Origin: Riptortus pedestris
Taxonomy: Eukaryota; Arthropoda; Insecta; Hemiptera; Alydidae
Direction: 5' to 3'
DNA length: 64,000 nucleotides
Assembly (NCBI GenBank): GCA_019009955.1
Contig: CM032231.1
Location: forward strand, 38,306,001 to 38,370,000
Positions 1 to 11,300 of this stretch are shown here, piece after piece. Positions within the stretch are counted from its first letter, which is position 1. Each line of letters starts with the position of its first letter. A program made the translations under genes and the position numbers. The notes under the pieces were generated by a model. That model ran no database searches and was not told the origin of the DNA. It saw nothing but the letters and a program-made list of their open reading frames with translations.

Positions 1-6
1 AAATAT

Positions 7-37
<31 letters not shown>

Positions 38-190
38 TATATATATAGATATATATATACAGTTTTGAACGGACCTCATTTTCGTCATCTACTAGGTAGG
101 ATCGATGGACATTTGAAGAAAAATGTCGAAAATTCCGTCATGAGTACAACCTCAATAGCTGATTTCCCTTAAGGGAAATCTGCTAATAAA
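1..190 (+). repeat. HINE-like repeat, 3' half
   Basis: The 3' half of the dominant repeat family of the window. An (AT/GATA)n tract leads into the family's conserved block (GAACGGACCTCATTTTCGTC), then the terminal 20-bp palindrome GATTTCCCTTAAGGGAAATC, followed by TGCTAA. The same block recurs at 8347-8472, 28035-28165, 31265-31390 and, inverted, at 45310 and 55943. I read the family as a non-autonomous Helentron (DINE-1/HINE-like). The copy is cut by the window start. Confidence 0.75.
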
Positions 191-274
191 CTGTTATATT
201 ATGAAGCAATTTATTCGAAGCCTAAATACCAAATGTTGTTCTCGCCGGACCTTTACGTTTTGAGATAAATGCAA

Positions 275-327
275 ATATGTGACGCGCGTGGGATATCTGC
301 TTAGTTAACGCTGCCCCTGCGTGACGG
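275..327 (-). repeat. HINE-like repeat, isolated 5' end fragment (inverted)
   Basis: This matches, inverted, the 5' end of the family (TCCGTCACGCAGGGGCTGCG plus the AAGCAGATTTCC subterminal repeat). The stretch 190-275 resembles the internal region of long copies, so 190-327 is probably a rearranged partial copy lying head-to-head with the one at 1-190. Confidence 0.6.
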
Positions 328-489
328 ACTTTCCTCGTTCTAGCTGGCGTTGGCGCAATGACACTGGATTGATAAACACTGATTAATTAATAGTTGTTAT
401 AGGACGCAGCTGAAGAGTTCGATAAGGCACGACGAATCAATGAAAGTAGGTTTCTCCATTGTGAAGAAAGCCATTCATATTTTAGTCGT

Positions 490-497
490 TATAAATA
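490..497 (+). promoter_or_regulatory. candidate TATA box
   Basis: TATAAATA lies in a non-repetitive stretch (about 330-620), 62 bp before an ATG that opens a short frame ending at a strong splice donor. The spacing would allow a start site near 520. No transcription evidence is available. Confidence 0.25.
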
Positions 498-558
498 GTA
501 TAGCATTTAAGAGGCTTCAACTTCACCACCTACCTAGTACATTGTTGCACAGAGAGGG

Positions 559-612
559 ATGAGAAGAGGATTTTGCGTTGGAGTTATTGCTCTTTTATGC
601 AATGTTCCTGAT
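559..612 (+). CDS. possible orphan 5' coding exon (signal-peptide-like)
   Basis: An ATG opens 18 codons reading MRRGFCVGVIALLCNVPD, ending at the consensus donor GAT|GTAAGT in phase 0. The peptide has a short basic start and a hydrophobic core, like the start of a signal peptide. The first downstream plus-strand acceptor I can assign to a gene is PREP exon 2 at 5941, which is also phase 0, so this could be an alternative PREP first exon. It could equally be the start of an unidentified gene or chance. The next 330 bases hold nothing recognisable. Confidence 0.2.
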
Positions 613-964
613 GTAAGTTGCTTAAGATAATTTAATTTACTGCCTAGCTTGTAGTAGCATCAATACAACATTCACCTTCCTTTACGTAATGTCTTATTTT
701 TAAAATGAATCGAAGCATTTTTGTACTAATGCAGTTAAATTTGAAATATGTTTTATCTATTTAAGCATCCACGACAAGGCGTTTCGCTCTCACAACTAAA
801 CGAAACTGCTAACATAGTCAACTAAATTGAAAAAAAGAAAGAACACACTGAACATTTTTCCAACCAACGGTTATAATTAAAATAACCATATATTATTGAG
901 TATGGGTTTATACATGTGGTTAAGCGTTTAAACCATATGTGAGCAACAACTAGTCCGTGAAACA

Positions 965-1145
965 TTTTAAAATTATTTATTAACATCCACGTTTTGCAAC
1001 TAAGGCTAATTAGGACAGGGTATCTACAGGTTACCACTCTTTTCTAGCCAGGGTGGGACTAAGGTTTTTATTTAATGAATTCCGTAACTAAATAAATTCC
1101 TTTGCCCAGGCAAGAATCGAAAATTTTGATAAACCCAATTAAACA
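965..1145 (-). repeat. tRNA-derived SINE-like element (inverted copy)
   Basis: On the minus strand this contains the family core (TCCCACCCTGGCTAGAAAAG, then a GTAACCTGTAGATA-type block) and an AT-rich tail. The plus strand begins with TTATTAACATCCACG, which is the tail reversed. Other copies are at 6511, 18399, 28614 and 31655. The fullest copies have box A/box B-like sequence at the head. Confidence 0.6.
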
Positions 1146-1680
1146 AAAATATTACACTACTAACTCCAAATGAGGAGAGATTTGTGCGTTTGGGAGTACA
1201 TATAAATGCGAATCCTTTTCAATATGAAAACGAGTTCTTTTCAATGGTGAAAGTTAATAAATCAAAACATCATACAAGACTGACTATAATTTGGAAAATT
1301 CTTTACGTCTTTCTATTAGTGGCATTAATCCAAACATTGATGGATTAGTTTCCCAAATTCAAGCTCAAGTGTCTCATTGATTTCGGTGTCCCTATTTAAC
1401 TTTCGTTGTTTGCAATAATTCCAAATTTTAGGATTTAATTATTATGTTGTATCTACCTATGTTTTTCATTTCATTTTGTCATTTTAATAAATAGTATTAT
1501 AATTACATTGTGGTATAATTTCATGTCTGTTATCTATCGTTAAAAATTATGAATACTACTTTAAAATGCACTACTTTTAAAAGCGGCCAGCGAACGTATT
1601 ATACTACTACTAAAATTTGCCCCGCAACATGTATAAGACCGTCACACAGAGGCTGCTTAAACTAAGCAGATTTCCCTCGT

Positions 1681-1758
1681 GATGTTTATTTATTTATTTA
1701 TTTGGTGAGCTCCGCAACTTGGCGATGTCGCTCAGTATCATTTATTCGTGATGTTTAA
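1681..1758 (-). repeat. short SINE tail insertion with 10-bp target duplication
   Basis: CGTGATGTTT occurs on both sides of a 60-odd-bp insert that reads, on the minus strand, CATCGCCAAGTTGCGGAGCT followed by an (AAAT)n tail. Other long HINE copies lack the insert at the corresponding point (compare 7545-7575). A target duplication plus A-rich tail indicates LINE-machinery retroposition of a 5'-truncated SINE. A related fragment is near 41308-41370. Confidence 0.55.
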
Positions 1759-2069
1759 CAATCGATAAATCTACATACTGGTAACACAATAGCACCGTCA
1801 ACATCAAGTGAATAAATACGAACGATAAGAAACCTCTAGACAGGAAGCACCTGAAACGTATACAAACAGGTGTGCCAACTTCTCACAGGAAAGAAAAACA
1901 ATTACGGACATATATCAGAATATAGCATATTAATTTTATTGAAAACTATTTACTATATCTAGTACTGTAATTTATAATGGATCAGAATCATTTTTATCTT
2001 GATCAATCAAATTTTAGTAATCCAAGAACGTTAGAAGGGGGGGGGGTCACGATAACATATGTTGTTTTC

Positions 2070-2114
2070 AAGAGACCTTTATTATACTAGATTCTAGTAT
2101 AATAAAGGTCTCTT
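2070..2114. repeat. perfect 22-bp inverted repeat with 1-nt centre
   Basis: AAGAGACCTTTATTATACTAGA is followed by one T and then its exact reverse complement. Other copies of the host repeat carry only one arm (about 7893-7916 and 45809-45829), so the second arm is a local inverted duplication. Confidence 0.8.
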
Positions 2115-2227
2115 AAATACAATTAATGGTATTTAAGCTTCCAATAATGTGGTTTATTACATAACAGATTATTGTTCATGTAACATGAGTAGAAGTAGGA
2201 GTCTGCTGAGGCTGAAAACTGAAAAGT

Positions 2228-2405
2228 GTGTGTGTGTGTACTTGCGTGCGGGTATGTATAAACATATACATATGTACACGTGCATGTATGTACATGTGTA
2301 TGTATGTACATATACATACATGTACATGTGTATGTATGTACATATATACGTGTATGTATGTACATATATACATGTGTATGTATGCACATATACATATATA
2401 CATGT
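2228..2405. repeat. TG / TATG / TACATA compound microsatellite
   Basis: A (TG)n tract runs into a degenerate array of GTATGTATGTACATAT-type units. Open frames through it in every phase are low-complexity artefacts. Confidence 0.85.
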
Positions 2406-2515
2406 GACGGACTCATTAAATTAAACTCCTTGGGCCCACCCTGGCTAGAAAAGGTCGGTAACCTATAGATAACCCGTCCCGATTACCCATAGTAGCATAA
2501 AGTGGACGTAAATAA
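2404..2515 (+). repeat. SINE-like element, 3' part
   Basis: It starts at GTGACGGACTCATTAAAT and continues through the CCACCCTGGCTAGAAAAGG core to a (TAA)n tail. The tRNA-like head is missing. Confidence 0.6.
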
Positions 2516-2756
2516 TAATAAACAAACATATATACATACATATACAGACAATTTTGAACGGACCTCATTTTCGTCAACTCCTGGGTACGATCGATGGATA
2601 TTTGAAGAACTTTTTCGAAAATCGCGTCATGAGTACGACTTCAATAGCGGGTTTCCCTTAAGGGGAATCTGCTTATAACTGCGATGACTAAAGTGAGGGT
2701 TTAGTAAATTTTAAAAAAATATCGTCACGTAGGGGCTTCGCACTAATCGGATTTTT

Positions 2757-2887
2757 TTTATTAGCAGATTTCCCACAAGGGAAATCAGCAATTGAGGTCG
2801 TACTCATGACCCCATTTTCGAAAAATGTCTTCAAATGTCCATCGATCCTACCCAGGAGATGGCGAAAATGAGGTCCGTACAAAATGT

Positions 2888-2921
<34 letters not shown>

Positions 2922-3368
2922 TGTATATATATATATGTCTGTTAAAGCTCTAGCGGTCGCAATTTTTGTTTGATGGTTACCAAACTCGATATTTAAACGT
3001 TTTATGCAAAAAGAAAGATCAAGTTCGTTAATGGCTGAAATCAGACCAGTGGGAGGGGGGATTTTCGAAAATTCGAAATATCTCCGGTACCATATGTCGG
3101 ATCAAAAACTTGTATAGTACCAGTCTTATTGCAAATTAATTTAAATTTACTATAAATATTGTGTTATACATTTATTCTCTATCTTGAATATTAACCGAGA
3201 TATTTGCATTTTTATGAAAAGTGGGCCGATTACGGACGAGTGAGTTTCCCGCCAAAAGCTAGTTCGGCTGATTCCGTAACTGTTCGGCTCTCGTATGGGG
3301 ATTTCTCTATTGTATAACTTCACGTGGGAAATCTGCTTAGTTTCGCAGCACCTGCGAGACGGACTTTT
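2757..3368 (-). repeat. HINE-like repeat, near-complete short form (inverted)
   Basis: It runs from the inverted 3' end (TTAGCAGATTTCCC at 2760) through an (AT)n tract at 2888-2920 to the inverted 5' end (GGGAAATCTGCTTAG, then GCGAGACGGAC at 3357-3366). About 610 bp, matching the short-form copy at 27566-28165. Confidence 0.75.
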
Positions 3369-3424
3369 TATTTATTTATTTTTTTTTGGAATATATGCTG
3401 AGATGAGATGAGTAGTGGCATTCC

Positions 3425-3792
3425 AACATGGGGAGAATCTGCTTAGTTTACGGAGCCCCTGCATAAGGGACATTTCATATGACAGGTACAATTGGAATTG
3501 AGGGTTCCATCCTTGGGTTCCGTTGCCGCCACTAGGCTTTGAGTGACGAACTCAATAATGTTAAGCCCCGCTGGGCTAGAAATGCTTAGCAACTTGTAGA
3601 TAACTCGTCCCGACACGTGGTCTTAAGTGAACATCCGTTAACTGAATATTAATTTCACATGGGGCTTGAAGTTCAAGACCTGTTTTCATGGTATTCTAAT
3701 TTCGGGAGAAAAAGAGTATCATAATACATCAGTTGTGTTCCATTATATCACGTGGAAAATTTGCTCAGTCTGCGCAGCCCTTGTGTAACACA
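3425..3792 (-). repeat. degraded HINE 5' ends flanking a diverged SINE
   Basis: Two isolated, inverted HINE 5' ends lie at about 3430-3470 (GAATCTGCTTAGTTTACG) and 3750-3795 (AATTTGCTCAGTCTGCGC). Between them, about 3540-3655, is a diverged SINE copy (CCCCGCTGGGCTAGAAATGC, then GTAGATAACTCGTCCCGAC). From here to 4369 I see no gene. Confidence 0.45.
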
Positions 3793-4369
3793 GTTTTATT
3801 ACTAGTTAAGACCACATGTGGGGCACTTGGAAAAATTGTCCTAATTATTTCCAGGAAAAACTGCAAGTCACTTATTGTAGTTGTGCCCAAATAAATATGT
3901 AAAATTGAAGGGATATGGAATCTTTTTGTCTTTAAATAGGCAGTCCAATAAAAAGATAAATGTCTCTAGGTGCTATCTAAGCAATTATATTTCATTTCTG
4001 TTTGTTTATAAAGATAATGAAGTGAAAATAAATAAACTACCTGTTCTACTTTCACGATCTACATTGATGCATCCTAAGGGTAGGTAGGTTCCTTGGTAAG
4101 AATTGTTTTAATCTTCTTTTAAAAATTATAACTTTTTATTCAGAATTTTGGACGACCGTTCGTGAATGAATCAGTCTTTATTTTGCAATTCAATGCAGAT
4201 AATAATAATATTAAAAAAAAAAAAAAAGAACTCTTAGTTACGTGAAAACATTGAACTAAAAAGAAAGAGATTACCGTAACTTATATCATTCACCGTTAAG
4301 TGACCCACTATTGGAATGTTTTGTTGATCATGTTTGGGTGGCGGATCCGTTAAGATCATAAGCGTTTTT

Positions 4370-7300
4370 ATGTTGGTTATGAGTTTGAAGTTTTTGGTGA
4401 AAAAGATACCATATAGTTCTAGTCTTCTTCCAGCAAGTAGTTACCTCTCAAAATTTACCAATTCATCGTTTAATTGTTATCAGAAACGATTGTTTCATAA
4501 CAATAAGAAGGTTAGTTTAATTTTATTTTTTTTAATTCCCTCACTAGATGATATCTACAGAAATAATGATCATTTATAGATAAGCACATATGGAATATAA
4601 GCATACTTAATATTATGGAATGACATGTTTTGAAAATATCCTTTGAGGCATTATTTTTTACTACTTATTTAACTTTTAGTTTGGCTAGTAAAATGTTTTA
4701 TTTAGATTAATAGATGTAATGCCTTTCAGAAATATTGGTTTCCATTATATGTATATTTGGGTTTATTTGTATGATTAGTTTTAAATGAACTTTTTTTTTA
4801 TGTTTGGCTTAATATTCTACTGTTCAAACTATTTCCAGCATTGTCAAAAATATCGTGATCTGACTTTAAAAGTTCAAATACTTGCCATACCTATTTTTGT
4901 ATTTTATATATTTTAATTGGAGTTTATGTTCATCCAATTGGCAAAATCCTGCTAATCTCTGGTGTCACCATTATGTTAATCTGAAATTCTAAACAAAAGT
5001 TATATTTATATTTACTATTCCTCAGGATTTGTAGAGGTTTTAAGTAGTTACTTAGACATTCAAAAGTTTACAACAAATGAGACATTATAATTTAAAATGG
5101 ACGAAAGGACCTTTTTATTTACTCCTTTTAGTCAGTTATGATATTTATACTTCTAAAAGCTCTCATAAGTCAGTGGTTTGATGCCAACTTGCAGTCTGAA
5201 GCCTATGACTTGCAGCACTATTGGAAGCAGCTATTCCAAAATACTTTACCTAATGAAATCTATATGGTCGAGTTCTTCAAAAGATGACTGTCTCCCATTC
5301 GCTTTACCTTTTGCCATTAGGTTCCTATTTCTTTTATCTATAATTTTAATTAAATGTACTTTCACTTAACTCATTTATATGAATTCGTAATTGGTTAAAT
5401 TTAGTTTTAGAATACTTGGGTGAAGTAAAGCGTTTCATGGTTGAAATAAGACCAGGAGGAGTGAGAGGTAAGAGAAGGGGTAAAGCATACAATCCTAGAT
5501 ATCACCAATATTATGTGACTCATTGAAAATGTTATATAAACAGTTTGTATATCAAATATTATTCTACAATTGTTGTTCTAAACTGGTTTCTCCATTTTAA
5601 AAATTGACAGAATTATTTGTGTTTCTACATTTTCAATGTTTGGTAAGCCCCCTCCCTCCACTCCTTCATATATGATTTTCACTTACAGTTACTTTTCCTT
5701 AACTTAAATCTCATATGGTTCTTATTATGGAGTTAATAGAGAATAGAATGAGGGATGAGATTTTGAGCAAGTTATTTCAGCATTTGGGATAACTGTATTG
5801 TTAATGAAGCCCATGCTTCAGAGACTTTATAGTTTCAAAGGGAAATCCTTGAGTTTCCACAAACACAAGATGATACTTGTTTAGTTTTTGATGTTCTTCT
5901 AGAATATAATTATAAGAATAATATTGCTTTATTTTTTTAGTTGACTAAAGCAGAAGTGAAAATGAAATTCGATTATCCTGAAGCTAGAAGGGATGAGAGT
6001 GTTAAGGAGAATATTTTTGGAGTTGAGGTATTTTCTTTTTAATTTACTAATGATCTTATTATTGTTCTATTTTATATACATACAGAAGACTACTCATCTG
6101 ATCTTATCAGTATGTCATTATAAATAAGTGAACAACTTTTACATCATTTGTAAATTGCTACTATTATGTTTTGTTTAGGTAAGTGATCCTTACCGATGGT
6201 TGGAGGACCCAGACAGTGAAGAAACAAAGAAATTTGTTGATGCACAAAATAATATATCGGAGCCATATTTGAAGGGATGTTCTGCGAGAGAAAAAATCAA
6301 AGCCAGGCTAACTCAGATGTTAGACTATCCAAAATATTCACCCCCTGAGAAACAGGGCAACCACTACTTTTATTTTATGAATACTGGCCTCCAAAATCAC
6401 AGGTACGGGGTCTTATTTATTACAATCTTATTAACATCTTTGTCACTAAAGAATAACAAACATTATTGGTTAAAGTCTTTATTAGATTTTACTTAATCAC
6501 TTACTAACCTTCGGGGCTCAGGATAGCCATGTGAGTTGAAGCGTTGCATTTAATCTCACATGGTAATCCTAGAGAGGCGTTGATTCCTGCCTGGGTAAAG
6601 GAATTTATTTAGTGACGGAATTCATTAAATAAAGTCCTTAGTCCCACCCTGGCTAGAACAGGGTGGTAACCTGTAGCTAACCCGTCCCAATTAGCCTTAG
6701 TTGCAAAAAGTGGACTTCAATAAATAATTAAAAAAAAGAAATGATTAATCTTCTACTAACCAGCTTTTCTGTTTTCAATTGGAGATTAATCTGAGTATCA
6801 GTAATTTTTTCTATTTTGTTATTTTAAAATTTGAAATTTGTCTGTTGACAACATCAGTAGTTTTCAAATGGAAAATAGCAATTCAGGCCTTATTATCATT
6901 CCAGTTCTTTTAGCAACAAAAGTATTGGCTGAAGCTATATTGTATATAGTTTATATATATGATGAGAGAAAAGAAAAAATATAGGGCTTCTAGACGGAAA
7001 AACAGTCTAATCCAATCTGTTCAGGTTTCAGCATGTTATTAGTGTGTAAGGTATCATTTAGACCATATAATTAATAAAATCGTCCACCCTTAACTTAAAA
7101 ATTGAGTCACCTCCAATCTCATCACCTCTACAACCTTTATGCTGTGCTGCTGGAAAGCTGCTTTAGGCCTGAACATGGCATATGGACCTACCATACTAAA
7201 TACTATCCATTTAATCTCAGGTATGGATATTCTGTTAATTCTGTTCACACATATACTGATGGATCCCCATAAATATTTCTCAATTCCAGTTCAAAGTAGA

Positions 7301-8301
7301 TTCATTTTTAGTATCATTTGGTGGACTAAATATGGCTGCAAGAATCTTTGTTGAAATAGATTAATGATAGCATAGTTTGTTTGTAGTTGAAATTCTTTTA
7401 TAAGAACATTAAAAATAGAATATAGGTCTTACAGTTGTTTGAATTGGAATTTGAAATTCCGTTTTAAGTCAGCTAGTTATTTCACCACTTATTCATATGT
7501 AAAAAAAAAAGTCCGTCACGCAGGGGCTGCGTAAACTAAGTAGATTTCCCTCGTGAAGTTTAGTAATAGATAAATCTACATACTGGTAACGCAACAGCAC
7601 TGTGAATAAATACTAACGGAAATTAGAAATGTTTCATGCAATTTCAATAACCTGCCGACAGGAAGTGTTGGTTAGAAATGTACACAAATGGGTCTGCCGC
7701 TTCACACCGGAAAGAATAACAATTTCTGTAATATGTCAGAATATAACATATTAATTTTATTGAGAACTATTTACTATACCTAGTACTGCAATTAATAATG
7801 AGTCAGAATAATTGTTATCTCAATCAATCAAATTTTAGTAGTCCGAAACCTCAAGACGGGGGGGGGGGGGTCACCAGGACATATTTGTATGTATCTCCTA
7901 TAATAAAGGTCTCTTGAATACAATTTTTGGTATTTAAACTTCGAATAATGTGATTTATTATGTAGCAGAGTATTGTTTATGTAACATGAGTGGCGGTTTG
8001 CTGATGGCTAAAAACTGAAAAATGCAAATATCTCGGTTAATATTCAAGATACATAATAAATGTATATAACATTATTTATAGTAAATGTAATTTGCAATAA
8101 GATTGATTCTATATAAGTTTTCGATCCGACGTATAGTAACAGAGATATTTCGAATTTTCGAAAATCCTCCCCTCTAAACCCCCCCTCCCACTGGTCCGAT
8201 TTCAGCCATTAACAAACTTGATCTTTATTTTTGCATAAAACGTTTAAATATCGAGTTTGGTAACGATCAAACGAAAATTGCGACCGCTAGAGCGTTAACA
8301 G

Positions 8302-8350
<49 letters not shown>

Positions 8351-11300
8351 GAACGGACCTCATTTTCGTCATCTCCTGGGTAGGATTGATGGACATTTGA
8401 AGAAATTTTTCGAAACTCGCGTCATGAGTACGACTTCAATAGCTGATTTCCCTTAAGGGAAATCTGCTTAAAAAAACAATCTTTCAAGAATTTGTGTGTA
8501 GTGTGTTCATAATCAACTACCCGCATAAGGATGTTTATCCAAATTAGTACCAATTAAAACCAAGTTTTAGACTCTTCTAATGGATATTTGCACAAATGTT
8601 CATTGAAATCTTGAATAATTAGATGTAATAATTTAAGGTCATATATAAACTAGTTTCAGATACACAAAGAATTTATATACACCAGTAAATCACTGTGGAA
8701 GTTGGCATAAGAAACAATATTCTATTTTTGTTTTTTTAAAATGCTAAAGAAAATCCTGTAGTGCCTTTCCATTGACTTCTAAAATGCTAAGTGGGCCAAC
8801 CTGAAAGCTCTAGAAAATCTAAAATCTAGATGAACTTTATTTTATTTTTTTATTTGGAAATGGATGGAGTAACATAGTAGATAGAGATCTAACTACTAGA
8901 AAAGCATTTGTAGGTTTAAATTGTATTTCAAGGGCTATATTTTCTCATGCACTGCTGTTGAGGTTAGTTTGATTCCTTTTATTGTTTATTTTTTTTTTTT
9001 TATCTGTTTCTTGGTTAATGATACGCCAGTTTTAGCTTATAAACAGATAATTGATTTCTGCTTATTAACGGATGTATCAGGTTGGGTAGATAAGAAGAAA
9101 TGTTGCTGTCCTCTTGTGTATTCTTTCTACATTACCTGCCATGAACTCTTCTGGGACATTTGTAGCCTGAAGAATTTGCTTTTTACTAGTTATCTTTTTT
9201 TTAACCATTATATTTATATTTTAGGAAATTTTCCTTTATGTTTCAGTGTTCTTTACATCCAAGACTCTTTAGATGGGGAGTCAAGGGTGTTTCTTGACCC
9301 TAATAAACTTTCATCTGATGGAACTGTTGCCTTGACAGGAACCTCTTTTTCAGAGGATGGCCAAATCATGGCCTATAGTCTTAGTAGAAGTGGATCTGAC
9401 TGGTGCACGATACATTTTAGGAGTGTCAAAACTGGTAATGTCTTTGTATTAATCACTGGTTTTTGTAAGATAAAATGGATGGTGGTACTATGATAGATTG
9501 ATAGTGTGTCTGGTATGTTTTATTAGCCAAAGAGTAGCTGCTAAGATCACAACCACAGGCCATGGCTTATTGTTGAAACTGAAATTTTGTTTAAGTGCTG
9601 AGTTTGTTATTAAGCAATAGTCAATTTGGTCTGCTGAAACTTCAATATTTTTCAATAAGCAACAACTCGTAACTATTTATATCTCCACTACTTTTTCCCC
9701 TGCCTTGCATTTTAATTGTTCACAATGTGTTAATTGTAACAATTGAACGATGTCCTCCCTCATATGTACTTGTTTATTGAGAAATATATTGAAGTCTTTG
9801 GCATTAAATGTCTCTGCAATGAACAATGCTCTCTATTGGGTGGCAGCCGAAATGGCTACTACTTTCTGAGAGTACCTGGTATGCACAGACCCTCGTCTGT
9901 CTTCTTTTGAAATATTTTAATTTTATGAATGCTTTTTGGCTTTTTTTTGGACATACTTTTGCTAAGGGAGCCTAAATATTGCTTTTATAAAAATGTTAGT
10001 TAACAGACTGACCAAAGCCTTTTATTTATCAATTATTTCTCCTTAATTCAGGCTACTATAGAATCTTTGCTGTTTTATAGGACATTGTACTTCTAAAGAT
10101 GCATTGCAGTAATTTGCCAATTAAGCTGCACTGCACCTGCTTCACTATATCGTGGGTAGGGAGTTGTGTTTTGTTATAAGACAAGAACCCAATGTACATG
10201 GGTTACAGTCTTGTTTCATTCAATGGTTGTCACATGATGTTTGTATCAGGGACAGTTGTGGTATCGCAAGATTAATATTTTAAATCATAAGACTAACCTA
10301 AGTGGATTTCCATCTTGTGAGAAGTGTGTTGAAATACTTCAATAAATTAAGTGCTATTATCTCTTTATTCATTTTCTGCTACTTATAAGAAGAATTGTTT
10401 TCTTATTTATACACTATTACATTGAATGTTTCAGGTGAAGATTATCCTGAAGAGCTAAAATTTGTCAAATTTGGCCATGCTGCTTGGACACACGACAATT
10501 TAGGAGTGTTTTATACAGTAAGCTATAAATATTAAAATTTGCATTTCAGTATTTTCTTAAAGCTTGAAGTATATAATCTTATTATCAGCAGTTAATTTTC
10601 CTCTTAGCGCTTCCCGGAAGTTGAAGGGAAAAGTGATGGCTCAGAAACAAGCCAAAATAGAAATCAAAAAATTTATTATCATAAAATTGGCACTCCACAG
10701 TCAGAAGATATACTTTGTGTTGAAATGGATGATCCAGAGTATATATAGTGAGTAAAAGTTATTGCGTATTTATTTCATAGGCTTAAATCATTTTTAGTTT
10801 GAAATAGATTTCTTCATCCTTTATTAGTTTTACTTTTGTCTATTTATTTGTGGTCATATTATTCTCATCTCTTTCATTAAATGGAGGTTATTTTAATATT
10901 GTATATATTCCTTAGAGCAAAGTCTAGGAAAGGGCATTATCAGTATTATTGTACATGACCATCATCAAATGACTATTTTTATTCACTTCAATTATTACAT
11001 AAGAGCCAGAAACAATGTGGAGTATATGTTATCAGTTTCTTTTGTTTTCATTCTTAGTTACCTCTTTAAAATATAAATTAAAAATTAATTTTTAAAACAA
11101 TAATATTTTTTATATATATACATTTATTTATTTATGTATAAAATTTAATGTCCTATAAATGTTGATCTAACCATTTTTTATATATCTCAAATATTAAGTG
11201 GGATGTGTTTCTTATATTTTCAGTCTTGAGTAAACCCCCCACTTTTATTCATCCAATCTTTGAGTAATTGAATCACTAAAAATTTAAATTCAATTTGTAT

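Larger units (their letters stand above)
1628..2676 (+). repeat. HINE-like repeat, long form, carrying nested insertions
   Basis: The 5' end (ACCGTCACACAGAGGCTG, then AAGCAGATTTCCC) is at 1628 and the 3' palindrome and end (GGGAATCTGCTTA) are near 2655-2676. This long subfamily copy of about 1 kb has extra internal sequence also seen at 7560-8280 and 59100-59700. It is interrupted by a small SINE tail (1683-1748), a perfect 45-bp inverted repeat (2070-2114), a TG/TATG microsatellite (2228-2405) and a SINE 3' segment (2404-2515). Confidence 0.6.

Noticed and set aside
2123..2468. Overlapping open frames of 62-97 residues on both strands
   Set aside because: They are translations of the TG/TATG microsatellite, low in complexity and open in every phase.
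8921..9493. A 190-codon plus-strand frame read as one protein
   Set aside because: Only 9247-9434 is PREP exon 4. The rest is intron sequence that happens to be open, with no homology in its first 100 residues.
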